DNA from: DRKI01 sp011051875
Lineage (GTDB): Bacteria > Desulfobacterota > Desulfobulbia > Desulfobulbales > Desulfobulbaceae
Assembly: GCA_026990385.1 (NCBI GenBank)
Contig: JALXDL010000042.1
Coordinates: forward strand, 6,482-70,481
Direction of reading: 5' to 3'
DNA length: 64,000 bases
A model generated the notes under the pieces. The model did not search any database. It worked only from the letters and a program-made list of their open reading frames with translations, and was not told the origin of the DNA. The position numbers and the translations under genes were made by a program. Of the stretch, positions 43,230 through 52,234 are shown in pieces (the first letter of the stretch is position 1; each line of letters opens with the position of its first letter).

Positions 43230-43295
43230 AATCGCTCATACTACACGGTGTCAATCCATCCCCTGCAACCTACACCTTTATTCTACCGACAACTC

Positions 43296-44651
43296 ATGAC
43301 AAAAAAGAAAAAAAATCCCGTCTGGGCCTTTTTTGCCTCGGTCAAACTGGCCCTGTTTCTCCTCTTTGTCCTTGCCGGCACATCCATCATTGGAACCGTT
43401 GTGCCGCAGAACGAACCAGCCCAGTTTTACATCCGGCAGTATGGCCCCAACATGGCCGCCTTCATGCAGCGTCTCGGTGTGCCTGACATGTATAACTCCT
43501 GGTGGTTTCTCGGCCTGCTGGGCCTTTTCTGCCTGAACCTGATCATCTGCAGCCTGGAACGTATCCCCCGGGCATGGCGGCTGGTCACCAAGGACAACCT
43601 GGCGACCCCGGTCGACCGGTTGCGCAAGATGGGCATCAGGAAACAGATTGTCCTGGACCAGTCCCTGCCCGAGGCAACAGAGAATATCGCCGGCCATCTT
43701 GCCGGCCATGGCTGGAAAACAGACAGGAGATCCGTGGCCGAAGGTATCCTCCTCTTTGCCCAGAAGGGCGCCTGGACCAGGTTTGGCGTCTACATTGTCC
43801 ACACCTCGATCCTGGTCATCCTGCTGGGTGCCATCATCGGCTCCCCGGCCGTGGCGAGGAAGATCCTGAAAAATCCGCAGATCGCCTTCAAGGGTAGCAT
43901 CATGATCCCGGAAAGCCGGGAGACCGACTATGTATGGGCCTTTCAGACCGGCGAGAAGATCGACCTCGGTTTCACGATCCGCTGCGACTTCTTCACCATC
44001 GAGTACTATGCCAACGGCATGCCCAAGACATACCTGTCCAAGGTCACGGTCATCGACCATGGCAAGGAGGTGCTCACCACCGACCTCAAGGTCAACAAGC
44101 CCCTGACCTACAAGGGAGTCACCTTTTACCAGTCCAGCTACCAGCCCTATCCCGATTTCATCGTGACCCTCAAGAACGAGACCACGGGCGCGACCAGGAC
44201 CTCGATCATCCCGGCCGGCAAACAGATCAAATGGCCCGACCTCGGCGCCTCGTTCGGCATCATCAACCGGGAGACCTTCGGCGAGGTGGTGCGGCGGGTC
44301 AAGATCTGGTTTACCGACCACAAGGACAAACCCTCGATCTTCTGGATCCATACCGGCCGGGAGGCTGTGATCGAGCGACCGTCCGGCAACTTCAGCCTCA
44401 TGACCAAGCAGCTCTACGCCACCGGCCTGCAGGTCACCAAGGACCCTGGAGTCTGGTTTGTCTATATCGGCTGCGGAATGATGCTCCTGGGCCTGCTGGT
44501 GGCCTTCTTCATGTCCCACCGGAAGGTATGGGCATTTCTCCGGGAGGAGGACGGCAAGACGGTCGTGCTCCTGGCCGGCAGCGCCAACAAGAACAAGCTC
44601 GGTTTCGAGAAACGGTTTTCGTCCCTGGTTGAATCGCTCCGGAACGGCTGA
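43296..44651 (+). CDS. resB: ResB (Ccs1) cytochrome c biogenesis protein
   Basis: 451 residues from the ATG at 43296. Three N-terminal membrane helices (about 12-30, 65-85, 165-185) and one near the C-terminus flank a large periplasmic domain, as in ResB. Key segments are SVKLALFLLFVLAGTSIIGTVVPQ, SWWFLGLLGLFCLNLIICSLER and LKVNKPLTYKGVTFYQSSYQPYPDF. With CcsB it forms the system II haem delivery and ligation complex for c-type cytochromes. The gene is followed by ccsB after 176 bases. Multiheme cytochromes at 46018, 56606 and 60379 are natural clients. Confidence 0.93.
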   Translation: MTKKKKNPVWAFFASVKLALFLLFVLAGTSIIGTVVPQNEPAQFYIRQYGPNMAAFMQRLGVPDMYNSWWFLGLLGLFCLNLIICSLERIPRAWRLVTKDNLATPVDRLRKMGIRKQIVLDQSLPEATENIAGHLAGHGWKTDRRSVAEGILLFAQKGAWTRFGVYIVHTSILVILLGAIIGSPAVARKILKNPQIAFKGSIMIPESRETDYVWAFQTGEKIDLGFTIRCDFFTIEYYANGMPKTYLSKVTVIDHGKEVLTTDLKVNKPLTYKGVTFYQSSYQPYPDFIVTLKNETTGATRTSIIPAGKQIKWPDLGASFGIINRETFGEVVRRVKIWFTDHKDKPSIFWIHTGREAVIERPSGNFSLMTKQLYATGLQVTKDPGVWFVYIGCGMMLLGLLVAFFMSHRKVWAFLREEDGKTVVLLAGSANKNKLGFEKRFSSLVESLRNG

Positions 44652-44827
44652 CAAACCAGCAGGTTGTGGATCAAATCCCGGCCACGGACGACGCACCTGC
44701 CTCGCGCCGACCGTCCGTTGACCCGGCAGGCGGCCGCGGTTCCGTGAGCCTGCCTCGACGGCAGCAGCAAACGCAGGCAGCGGCGGGACCGCCGAACCCT
44801 TACAGCAACTTTACTGACGGATACGCT

Positions 44828-45679
44828 ATGAACAGTTCGCAACTTTTCGGAATCACCACCCTGGCATACCTGCTCTCCTCGGCATTCTACCTTGCTCTCT
44901 TTGTCTTCAAGAACAAAAATCTGGGAACCGTGGCCAGCCTTCTCGCCATCCTCGGTGTCCTGGTCCAGACCGCGGCGCTCGGGCTCCGCTGGCACGAATC
45001 ATACCAGATCGGTATCGGGCATGCTCCGCTGACAAACATGTACGAATCCCTTGTCTTCTTTGCCTGGTGCACCACGCTGTTCTATCTCTTCATGGAGTTC
45101 AAGTTCAAGGCAAAGGTGGTGGGAGCCTTTGTCATGCCCTTTGCTTTTGTCGCCATGGCCTACGCCTCTTTCGCCAAGGGTATCAACCAGGAGATCAGCC
45201 CCCTGATTCCGGCCCTCCAGTCCAACTGGCTCATTGCCCACGTCATCACCTGTTTCATCGGCTATGGCGCCTTTGCCGCCGCCGGTGGATTGGGCATGAT
45301 GTACCTGCTGAAGAAACGGGCAAATACCAGGAACCTGTCCCGTGAGACCCTGACCGGATCCCTTCCGGAGCTGAAGGTTATCGACGACCTGATCTACAAG
45401 ACCATCGTCTTTGGATTCATGTGGCTCTCAGCCGGTATCATCACCGGTGCCATCTGGGCCAACGAGGCATGGGGGACATACTGGAGCTGGGACCCCAAGG
45501 AGACCTGGTCGATCATCACGTGGTTTCTCTATGCTTCCACCCTCCATGCCAGGTTCACCAGGGGATGGAGCGGCTCGCGGATCGCCTGGCTGGCCATCAT
45601 CGGATTCATCGCTGTCTTCTTTACCTATTTCGGGGTCAACTACCTCCTTTCAGGACTGCACAGCTACGGTGCTTCCTGA
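44828..45679 (+). CDS. ccsB: CcsB (ResC) cytochrome c biogenesis protein
   Basis: 283 residues from the ATG at 44828; the frame upstream is Pro/Arg-rich spacer with no family match. About eight membrane helices. The WWD-type haem-handling motif is WGTYWSWDPKETWSIITW, with conserved His in GHAPLTNMYESLVFF, NWLIAHVITCF and ASTLHARF. Acts in the inner membrane with ResB. No CcmF-type extension is present. Confidence 0.95.
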   Translation: MNSSQLFGITTLAYLLSSAFYLALFVFKNKNLGTVASLLAILGVLVQTAALGLRWHESYQIGIGHAPLTNMYESLVFFAWCTTLFYLFMEFKFKAKVVGAFVMPFAFVAMAYASFAKGINQEISPLIPALQSNWLIAHVITCFIGYGAFAAAGGLGMMYLLKKRANTRNLSRETLTGSLPELKVIDDLIYKTIVFGFMWLSAGIITGAIWANEAWGTYWSWDPKETWSIITWFLYASTLHARFTRGWSGSRIAWLAIIGFIAVFFTYFGVNYLLSGLHSYGAS

Positions 45680-45694
45680 TCGCCGCAACGTCGC

Positions 45695-45848
45695 CACGGG
45701 ATACCCGATCACTCGGAATCAGCACCGGAGTTACAAGGGGTTGCCGGGTGGCACGGCTGTGGGTGGTCGAACTTCACAAGCAGACACCCCGCATACCGGG
45801 AGATTGTTCGGGAACGTGCAGACGGGATGCCCTGTGACCGCTCACACC
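45695..45848 (+). repeat. Intergenic repeat R2, copy C
   Basis: 154 bases from CACGGGATACCCGATCACTC to GATGCCCTGTGACCGCTC. Landmarks: GGAATCAGCACCGG, GGCACGGCTGTGGGTG, GACACCCCGCATACCGGGAG, GGGAACGTGCAGACGG. Best preserved copy in forward orientation. Located just after ccsB and 60 bases before the cytochrome c3 promoter. Confidence 0.75.
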
Positions 45849-45908
45849 GCAGTGGTACTGACTGACCGGAACAGACAGCAACCGGCCATGACGGTGCTGA
45901 GCTGTATC

Positions 45909-45937
45909 TTGACAAGGCCCATGGAACGCGTTATAGA
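45909..45937 (+). promoter_or_regulatory. Sigma-70 promoter of the cytochrome c3 gene
   Basis: TTGACA (45909-45914) and TATAGA (45932-45937) with an ideal 17-base spacer. Predicted start about 75 bases before the ATG. Spacer AGGCCCATGGAACGCGT resembles that at 43207. Confidence 0.8.
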
Positions 45938-46017
45938 AGAAGCTGTTGAACCACCATTCAGCGAGCATGTCCAATAGGCGAGGATGTTTACCAAACGTAG
46001 CAAAAAGGAGATCCACG

Positions 46018-46410
46018 ATGAAAAAGACTCTGATCTGTAGCGTAGCTCTGGCATTTTTCTGCACCACCGGCCTGGCCGCGCTGTCCATGGCGCAGGACAA
46101 AGGTCCGGCCGAGATGGTTCTGAAGACCGCCAAGGCCAAGAAACCGGCTCTCTTCCCCCATGCAGAGCACCAGGCACGGCTCAAATGCGGTGACTGCCAT
46201 CACAGCAAGGGTGCTGACGGCAAGCAGGCTCCCTACACCGAGGGCATGAAGATCGAGAAGTGCGAGACCTGCCACAACAAGGATGCCGGCATGCCCAAGG
46301 GCCTGGCAAGCTTCAAGGACGTTGGCCACAAGAAGTGCAAGGGCTGCCACAAGAAGGCCGACAAGAAGCTGACCAAGTGTGGTGTCTGCCACAAGAAGGG
46401 TCTGAAGTAA
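46018..46410 (+). CDS. Tetraheme cytochrome c3 (class III)
   Basis: 130 residues from the ATG at 46018, with AAGGAG 8 bases before. Signal peptide cleaved near LSMAQD. Mature protein about 106 residues, Lys-rich, with four CxxCH haem sites (CGDCH, CETCH, CKGCH, CGVCH) and the early FPHAEH axial His pair, matching small cytochrome c3 of sulfate reducers. All haem sites are CxxCH rather than the mixed CxxxxCH pattern of classic c3, as in the TpI-type relatives. It is a periplasmic electron shuttle between hydrogenases or donors and membrane complexes. Confidence 0.94.
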   Translation: MKKTLICSVALAFFCTTGLAALSMAQDKGPAEMVLKTAKAKKPALFPHAEHQARLKCGDCHHSKGADGKQAPYTEGMKIEKCETCHNKDAGMPKGLASFKDVGHKKCKGCHKKADKKLTKCGVCHKKGLK

Positions 46411-46479
46411 TCTCTTTTCTCCACCTGCCCCGCCGGCACGCACCGAACCGCACGGTTCCCGGCTGGCGGAGCCATAAGA

Positions 46480-46505
46480 AAAGGCTGCCCCGCGGGGCAG
46501 CCTTT
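46480..46505. terminator. Bidirectional terminator between cytochrome c3 and glyS
   Basis: AAAGGCTGCCCC and GGGGCAGCCTTT form a perfect 12-base stem with a tiny GC loop, followed by TGTTTTT on the plus strand and flanked by A-rich sequence for the minus strand. It separates convergent genes. Confidence 0.88.
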
Positions 46506-46532
46506 GTTTTTCCGGATCACCGGGACCGGGGT

Positions 46533-48608
46533 CTATCCCCGGTGCATCCGTGAAATATCTCCCACCCGCAGAACCAGCCTGCCCAGGGCGGTGAGAAGAT
46601 TGAGCCGGTTGCGGCGAACCTCAGGATCATCGTCCATAACCATCACCTGGTCAAAGAACCGGTCCACCGGTTCCTTCATCTGCAGCATGATCTCCAGGGC
46701 GTGTCCATAGTCGCGCGCCCGGAGCAGAGGCTCCGCCTGCCGCCGGACCTGCTCCATGGTCTCATGGAGTGCTTTTTCCGCATCTTCCCGCAACAGCCCC
46801 GGGTCCACCTCGGTTTCGGCATTGTCCTTGACGATGTTGCGGATCCGTTTGAAGGAGCCGGCAAGAACAGAGAAGGTCTCCTGGCTCCTGATCTCTTCCA
46901 GGGCCCTGATCCGCGCCATGCAGTCGGTTATATCGTCGAAATCCACGGAAATGGCCGCCTCCACCACGTCCTGGGCCACTCCGGACGAGATCAGTTCGTT
47001 GGCAAACCGGAGCCGGATGAAGTCGAGCAGCTCTTCGCCAAGTTCCTCGCCCACCTCCACCACGCCCTGGTAACCGGTCGCAGCCGCCCTGATCAGGTCC
47101 CGCAGGGAGAGGGAGATATTCAGACCGCGGATGATGCTGATCAGACCGATGGCCTGCCGGCGCAGGCCAAAGGAGTCCTTGGTACCGGTAGGTTTCTCAC
47201 CGATGGCGAAACAGCCAACCAGGGTGTCCATACGATCGGCAAGGCCGACAATGGCGCCGGCCAGGGTCTGTGGCAGCACGTCACCGGCCCGTACCGGCAG
47301 GTAGTGTTCATAGATGGCCAGGGCCACTGGTTCCGGCTCTCCGTCGAGCAGGGCATACTCGCGGCCCATGATGCCCTGCAGGGAGGGGAACTCGCCCACC
47401 ATCTCGGTGAGCAGGTCCGCCTTGGCCAGCAGCGCGGCACGGACAACCAGGTCCTTGATTTCGGGATCCAGCCAGTCGGCGAGTTCGGCGGCAAGCTCGG
47501 CGATCCGCCTGCTCTTGGCCGCCATGGTGCCGAGCCGGGCCTGGAAGACGATTCCCTCCAGGTCGTCCAGCCGGTCGGCCAGGGGGCGCTTCCGGTCCTC
47601 GCGAAAAAAGAAGAGGCCATCCTCGAGACGGGCCCTGAGCACCCGTTCGTGACCGCTGGCCGCAAGCTCCATGTCATCGATCCTGGTATTGTTGACCGCG
47701 ACGAAAAGGGGCATCAGCCTGCCCTCGCCGTCCACCACTGAAAAGTACTTCTGGTGTTCGCGCATGGAGGTGATCAGGGCCTCATCGGGCAGCTCGAGGA
47801 ATTTCTCGTCAAAGGTTCCGCAGACCCCGGAAGGGAGTTCCACCAGGTTGGTGACCGTATCGAGCAATCCCTGGTCCAGGACCGGCCTGGCCCCGGACTG
47901 GCCGGCCCGCCGCCGGACCGCCTCCTCCACCTCGCGGATCACCATCTGCCGTCGCTGCCGGGGATCAACGATCACCGACCGTTCGCCGAGCCTGGCCGTG
48001 TAGTCGGCAAAGCCGGTAACCGGAAAGCTGGCCGGTGCCATGAAACGATGCCCGCGCGTGGAGGCGTCGCTCTTCACATCCTCAACCTCCAGCTCCACCA
48101 CCTCGCCGCCATAAAGGACCAGGAGCCACTGGATGGGCCGGGCAAAGGCGAGGGTGGAGTCTGCCCAGCGCATGGACTTGGGAAAGGGAATCTCCCGGAT
48201 CAGTCCGGTCAGGATCCCGGGCAGCAGGTCGCTGGTTTCCCGGCCCCGGACCTCTTCCACCGCCATCAGGTATTCGCCCTTGTCCGTTGTCACAACCTGC
48301 AGGTCCGAAACATCCACGCCCCGGGAACGGGCAAAGCCGATGGCAGCCTTGGTCGGCTTGCCGCCGGCGTCGAAACCGGCCTTTTTCGGCGGCCCGATAT
48401 GTTCCAGGCGCCGGTCCGGTTGCCTATCCTGCAGATCCTCCACGGCCAGGGTCAGTCGTCTTGGCGTACCCACCGTTGTCACTCGCCCGCACCTAAGTTC
48501 CAGTTCCCCGAAACGGGCTGCCGAGGCAGTGGCCAGAAACTGAAGTGCCGGCCCGATATAACCGGCCGGAATCTCTTCGGTTCCGATTTCGAAAAGTAGT
48601 TCGCTCAT
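46533..48608 (-). CDS. glyS: Glycyl-tRNA synthetase beta subunit
   Basis: 691 residues, full length. It begins SELLFEIGTEEIPAGYIGPAL. Typical blocks follow: HIGPPKKAGFDAGGKPTKAAIGFARS, FPKSMRWADSTLAFARPIQWLL, RGHRFMAP, ITSMREHQKYF, VNNTRIDD, RVLRARLEDGLFFFREDRKRPL and the C-terminal RGLNISLSLRDLI and VDRFFDQVMVMDDDPEVRRNRLNLL segments, which include the anticodon-binding part. It pairs with GlyQ, which would be expected near but is outside the window or elsewhere. Runs into the terminator shared with cytochrome c3. Confidence 0.97.
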   Translation of the reverse strand: MSELLFEIGTEEIPAGYIGPALQFLATASAARFGELELRCGRVTTVGTPRRLTLAVEDLQDRQPDRRLEHIGPPKKAGFDAGGKPTKAAIGFARSRGVDVSDLQVVTTDKGEYLMAVEEVRGRETSDLLPGILTGLIREIPFPKSMRWADSTLAFARPIQWLLVLYGGEVVELEVEDVKSDASTRGHRFMAPASFPVTGFADYTARLGERSVIVDPRQRRQMVIREVEEAVRRRAGQSGARPVLDQGLLDTVTNLVELPSGVCGTFDEKFLELPDEALITSMREHQKYFSVVDGEGRLMPLFVAVNNTRIDDMELAASGHERVLRARLEDGLFFFREDRKRPLADRLDDLEGIVFQARLGTMAAKSRRIAELAAELADWLDPEIKDLVVRAALLAKADLLTEMVGEFPSLQGIMGREYALLDGEPEPVALAIYEHYLPVRAGDVLPQTLAGAIVGLADRMDTLVGCFAIGEKPTGTKDSFGLRRQAIGLISIIRGLNISLSLRDLIRAAATGYQGVVEVGEELGEELLDFIRLRFANELISSGVAQDVVEAAISVDFDDITDCMARIRALEEIRSQETFSVLAGSFKRIRNIVKDNAETEVDPGLLREDAEKALHETMEQVRRQAEPLLRARDYGHALEIMLQMKEPVDRFFDQVMVMDDDPEVRRNRLNLLTALGRLVLRVGDISRMHRG

Positions 48609-48673
48609 GGTCCTTTTTTCACTTGTTCAGTTATCGACGGATCATTCGCCACCGCGCCGCGGGCCTGCCGCGG

Positions 48674-49393
48674 TTATGCGTCCTGCTGCTCCGGTCCCTG
48701 CAGCGATGCAAAGGTCGAATAGCCGTCGGCCAGGTTTTCCACGATCACGTTGTACCAGCGGATGGCGGGATTTCCGGCCAGGACCCCGCCAAGCCGGCAG
48801 CAGACCGACTCCACAGAATCCGGCAGGCGGGAACCGAGTCCCAACCCATCCTCGATGATGGCGATCAGGTCCTCGATCCAGATGAAATGGTTGAACCGCA
48901 CCGACACCTGCACATTGCCCCACCTGCCCATGGAACGGGGCATTCCCTCCCCGTGCTCAGGGTCGCGGGGAAGCGATATGGGCACCTCGATGGCCAGGAC
49001 GAGATCGTCCTTCTCCTGCAGAGAACCGTGCATCCTGCATTCGTAGCGTTCAAGGCCGATGCTGCCGGTCCCGGCATCCTTCTGGAGAAAATAGGGGAAC
49101 CCGATCTCCAGGTGCGCGGCCTCGGCCTCAAGCCGCTGTTTCATCTCTTCCAGAATCAGGTGGAAACTGCGCAGGTTGAACCGGCCGTGAAAACGGTTGA
49201 GGATATCAACGAACCGGCTCATATGGGTCCCCTTGAACCGGTGCGGCAGGTTGACATACATGTTGACAGTGGCAACGGTCTGCTGCGTCCTGTGCTCCTT
49301 GTCCAGCACCGTGACGGGATAGGATATCGTCTTGACACCGACCTTTCTGATGTTGATACGCCGGTCATCGCGCAGACTCTGGATATCTTTCAT
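48674..49393 (-). CDS. FolE2-like protein lacking the catalytic and metal-binding residues
   Basis: 239 residues. The start DIQSLRDDRRINIRKVGVKTISYPVTV, LPHRFKGTHMSRFVDILN and the FNHFIWIEDLIAIIED block are unmistakably the GTP cyclohydrolase IB (FolE2) family. Yet the CPCSK motif with the active-site Cys reads PRDPEHG, the following GAHNQR His is missing (GRWGNVQ), the segment with KYVTE is deleted, and the usual HNHxAYA end is replaced by DGYSTFAS. It is therefore unlikely to make 7,8-dihydroneopterin triphosphate. The fold may have a new role. It lies 65 bases after glyS in the opposite reading order on the same strand. Confidence 0.82.
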   Translation of the reverse strand: MKDIQSLRDDRRINIRKVGVKTISYPVTVLDKEHRTQQTVATVNMYVNLPHRFKGTHMSRFVDILNRFHGRFNLRSFHLILEEMKQRLEAEAAHLEIGFPYFLQKDAGTGSIGLERYECRMHGSLQEKDDLVLAIEVPISLPRDPEHGEGMPRSMGRWGNVQVSVRFNHFIWIEDLIAIIEDGLGLGSRLPDSVESVCCRLGGVLAGNPAIRWYNVIVENLADGYSTFASLQGPEQQDA

Positions 49394-49491
49394 GGACCAA
49401 GGGCAAGAAATAGAGCGGAACGGAATTGAGGTACGTTGTCACAGACACCCCGTCTCTGCACGGTCACGCCGACCCCGCATGGATGGCCTGG

Positions 49492-49585
49492 GGCGAACCG
49501 GCATGCCTGCGCAGATACGGTGCACCCGTACCAACCTGCAGTCTTGAGGATATGAAAACAAGGGGTTGTTTCCTGTGATCGGTTA
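49492..49585 (+). repeat. Intergenic repeat R3, copy 2
   Basis: From GCGAACCGGCATGCCTGC to GTGATCGGTTAC, with CTTGAGGATATGAAAACAA inside. Just before it (49438-49465) GTCACAGACACCCCG and CTGCACGGTCACG match the right end of repeat R2 in reverse orientation. The rest of the gap 49394-49921 has no gene that I can support. Confidence 0.72.
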
Positions 49586-49921
49586 CGAATCGACGGTTAT
49601 CGAATGGCAAGGCAATGGTAACTGCGCTTGCCGGGTACGAAAAAACATGCACGTCCAGGCGCCCCGTGGCGGCAGGAGATCGCTTCCGCCGGACCGGATA
49701 TCGGGCCCGGGGCCGGATGGTGGCGGTCAGGAGAATATCTGCGGAGTGCTGCCCGGCCAGGCGGACAGGAAGACGCCCTATGCCGGCCGGGGAACCCGCA
49801 GTCCGCCGGCTCCCTGCGGGACCAACCCCCCGTTGCCCGGCAGGCATGCCATGACCGATGGGACACAAGCGCCGATGGACTTGCGCCGATGGCGGGAATT
49901 GCGGGTCGCAGGGCCGGAAAC

Positions 49922-50278
49922 TCAGTCCAGGTACTTGTGAACAGCGGCCTTCAGTTCATCCAGGTTGGCAGACTTGACAATATACTCTTCCGATGCCCAG
50001 GTACCGAAATCCTGTTTGTATTCCTGGTAGGCGGAGCTGAGGATCACCGGCAGATCTGGATTGATCTCCTTCATCTGCCGCAGGACCTCGATACCGTTCA
50101 TGCCGGGCATGTTGATATCAAGAATCACCAGGTCCGGCTGCCGCTCCCTGAACTTCTCCAGGGCTTCCTCGCCGTTGTAGGCTGAATCGACCGCATAGCC
50201 CTCATCCTCGAACTCCTCGCGGTACAGGAGCTGAATGCCGTCCTCGTCATCTACCAGCAGTATACGTTTTTTATCCAT
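49922..50278 (-). CDS. Stand-alone response regulator receiver
   Basis: 118 residues, a single receiver domain with a complete active site: DDE at residues about 10-12, acceptor Asp in LVILDINMPGMNG, Ser in VILSSAYQE and Lys in EYIVKSANLD. The usual KP is KS, a minor difference. No output domain, so it probably acts by protein contact, as in CheY or Spo0F-like relays. It follows galT by 77 bases on the same strand, after a predicted run rpoZ to galT. Confidence 0.9.
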   Translation of the reverse strand: MDKKRILLVDDEDGIQLLYREEFEDEGYAVDSAYNGEEALEKFRERQPDLVILDINMPGMNGIEVLRQMKEINPDLPVILSSAYQEYKQDFGTWASEEYIVKSANLDELKAAVHKYLD

Positions 50279-50355
50279 TTGTTCCCCCTCACCTCGTGGG
50301 CCGGGAAAAAACCCGGCAGGTTGTCCAGCGCTCTCCGGCAGAGGACCGCCGGCCC

Positions 50356-51357
50356 CTACAGTTCGACCTCACGCAGGTACCGGCACGCCTCCTCCGGGGG
50401 CATGGGGTTGATGTAGAATCCGGAACCCCACTCGAAACCGGCGATACTGGTCAGTTTCGGGACAATCTCGAAATGCCAGTGATAATGATCGAGAAGATCA
50501 GACCCAAGGGGCTGTGTATGCAGGACAAAGTTGTACGGCACATTGGGTATGCAGGCATCAAGCCGCCGCAGACTTTCCGAAAAGATATCGGTGAGCCCGG
50601 CCAGGGTTTCCTCATCTATGGCAACATAGGAGGAACTGTGTTTTCTCGGCATGATCCACATCTCGAAGGGCGATCGCGGCGCAAAGGGCGCCAAGGTGAC
50701 AAAGAGCGGATTCTCGCAGACCAGGCGGACATTCTGCTGGATCTCCTGGTGGATAATGTCGCAGAAGACACAACGGTCTTTGTACCTGAAATACTTGAGA
50801 CTGCCGTCCAGTTCCGAGGTCACCATCCGGGGCAGGATGGGCAGGGCGACCAGTTGCGAATGGGAATGCTCCAGGGACGCGCCTGCGGCACGGCCGTGGT
50901 TCTTGAAGACCATGACATAGCGGAACCGGCTGTCCTTGGCCAGGTCCCGGATTCTGTCGCGAAAGGCACGGAATGTCAGAATCATCTGGTCATGGGGCAG
51001 GTCAGAGAACCGGTCGTCGTGATTGGGACTCTCGATGACGACCTCGTGCGCGCCGATCCCGTTCATGCGGTCGTAGAGTCCTTCGGCCTGCTTGTCCAAC
51101 TCGCCCTCGATGACCAGGGCCGGGTACTTGTTGGGGACCACCCGCAGCCTCCAGTTCGAGGAATTTGCCGGCATGCCTGGCTCACGGCCATACACCAGGA
51201 CCTCGCCCGGGGTGGTCTTCTCGTTGCCCGGACAGAGGGGACAGAAGCCGCCCCTGGTCTTGGTGTCTTCAATGACGAAATCCGTTGGCCGCTTACTCCG
51301 CTCCTTGGCAATGATAATCCAGCGACCGAGAATCGGGTCCTTCCGTAATTCAGGCAT
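50356..51357 (-). CDS. galT: Galactose-1-phosphate uridylyltransferase
   Basis: 333 residues. GalT signature: the start PELRKDPILGRWIIIAKERSKRP, zinc-binding CPLCPGN and CVFCDII regions, the first nucleotide-contact NKYPAL, NHGRAAGASLEHSHSQLVALP with the catalytic His in HxHxQ, and a later DHYHWHFEIVP. Exchanges UMP between UDP-glucose and galactose-1-phosphate. Located 6 bases after dksA, in an operon without other Leloir genes, so it may serve cell-surface sugars. Confidence 0.93.
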   Translation of the reverse strand: MPELRKDPILGRWIIIAKERSKRPTDFVIEDTKTRGGFCPLCPGNEKTTPGEVLVYGREPGMPANSSNWRLRVVPNKYPALVIEGELDKQAEGLYDRMNGIGAHEVVIESPNHDDRFSDLPHDQMILTFRAFRDRIRDLAKDSRFRYVMVFKNHGRAAGASLEHSHSQLVALPILPRMVTSELDGSLKYFRYKDRCVFCDIIHQEIQQNVRLVCENPLFVTLAPFAPRSPFEMWIMPRKHSSSYVAIDEETLAGLTDIFSESLRRLDACIPNVPYNFVLHTQPLGSDLLDHYHWHFEIVPKLTSIAGFEWGSGFYINPMPPEEACRYLREVEL

Positions 51358-51363
51358 GGTGCC

Positions 51364-51726
51364 CTACCGTCCCTGTTCCTTTTCCCGCTGTTCCTGCCTG
51401 GTCTTGCAGTCGATGCAGAACTTTGCCACCGGCCTGGCCTGCAGCCGCTTGACGCCGATCTCCTCGCCACAGCCGTCGCAGATGCCGTAGGTTCCCTCCT
51501 TGATCCGGATCAGGGCTTCGTTGATCTTGTCCATGAGCTTGCGCTCCCTGCCCCGCAGACGCAACTCGAAGCTCCGATCCGATTCCATGCTGGCCCGGTC
51601 GTTGGGATCGGGAATATTACCGCTCTGGTTGGTCATCTCGCTCAGGGTCTGTTCCACATCGGCGTAGATATCAGACTTCATCTGCTCGAGTTGTTCCTTC
51701 AACTGCAGCAGTTGTTTTTCGTCCAT
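51364..51726 (-). CDS. DksA/TraR family C4 zinc-finger protein
   Basis: 120 residues from the ATG at 51726. A coiled coil of about 70 residues (LLQLKEQLEQMKSDIYADVEQTL) with NDRASMESDRSFELRLRGRERKLMDKI precedes a four-Cys zinc finger CDGCG and CIDCK. The DxxDxA tip motif of classic DksA reads DPNDRAS here. Binds the secondary channel of RNA polymerase in relatives. Cotranscribed with rpoZ, dnaJ and moaC by spacing (19 bases to moaC). Confidence 0.9.
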   Translation of the reverse strand: MDEKQLLQLKEQLEQMKSDIYADVEQTLSEMTNQSGNIPDPNDRASMESDRSFELRLRGRERKLMDKINEALIRIKEGTYGICDGCGEEIGVKRLQARPVAKFCIDCKTRQEQREKEQGR

Positions 51727-51745
51727 ACAATCACCTGGTTTCTGT

Positions 51746-52234
51746 CTATGGTCCGGCGGATCTGACAAAATCACCGCTCTTGCCGCCGCTCTTCCTGAGC
51801 AGACGGATATCCGATATCACCATCTCCTTGTCCACGGCCTTGCACATATCATAGATGGTCAGGGCGGCGACGGAAACAGCGGTGAGCGCCTCCATCTCCA
51901 CACCGGTCCTGCCGGTAATCCCAACCGTGGCCCTGATATCGATGGCATGGAATTCATCGGCAAAGGAGAACTCCACGTCGATGGAGGTGATGGCCAGGGG
52001 GTGGCAGAGCGGGATCAGGCTGTCCACCTTTTTGGCGGCCATTATGGCGGCGATCCGGGCCACGCCGAGTACATCCCCTTTCTTCACGGTCCCTTTCCGG
52101 ACCATGGCAAAGGCCCGGGGCGACATGGAGACGCGGCCGGCCGCGGCCGCCTGGCGGACAGTTTCGGGCTTGCCGCTGACATCCACCATCCGGGCGTTGC
52201 CCTCATCGTCAAAATGGGTGAATGCGGTTGCCAT
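51746..52234 (-). CDS. moaC: Cyclic pyranopterin monophosphate synthase MoaC
   Basis: 162 residues. MoaC motifs: MVDVSGKPETVRQAAAAGRV, KGDVLGVARIAAIMAAKKVDSLIPLCHPLAITSIDV, GRTGVEMEALTAVSVAALTIYDMCKAVDKEM and ISDIRLLRKSGGKSG. It converts the GTP-derived 3',8-cyclo intermediate to cPMP in molybdopterin synthesis. The start overlaps the dnaJ stop by one base (TGATG). No other moa genes are nearby. Confidence 0.97.
   Translation of the reverse strand: MATAFTHFDDEGNARMVDVSGKPETVRQAAAAGRVSMSPRAFAMVRKGTVKKGDVLGVARIAAIMAAKKVDSLIPLCHPLAITSIDVEFSFADEFHAIDIRATVGITGRTGVEMEALTAVSVAALTIYDMCKAVDKEMVISDIRLLRKSGGKSGDFVRSAGP

Noticed and set aside
43210..43255. Sequence resembling part of a tRNA (GTGGTAGCTCAATCG and GGTGTCAATCC)
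   Set aside because: The D-arm-like words are present, but no anticodon arm or acceptor stem can be formed and there is no CCA end; the segment overlaps the resB promoter.
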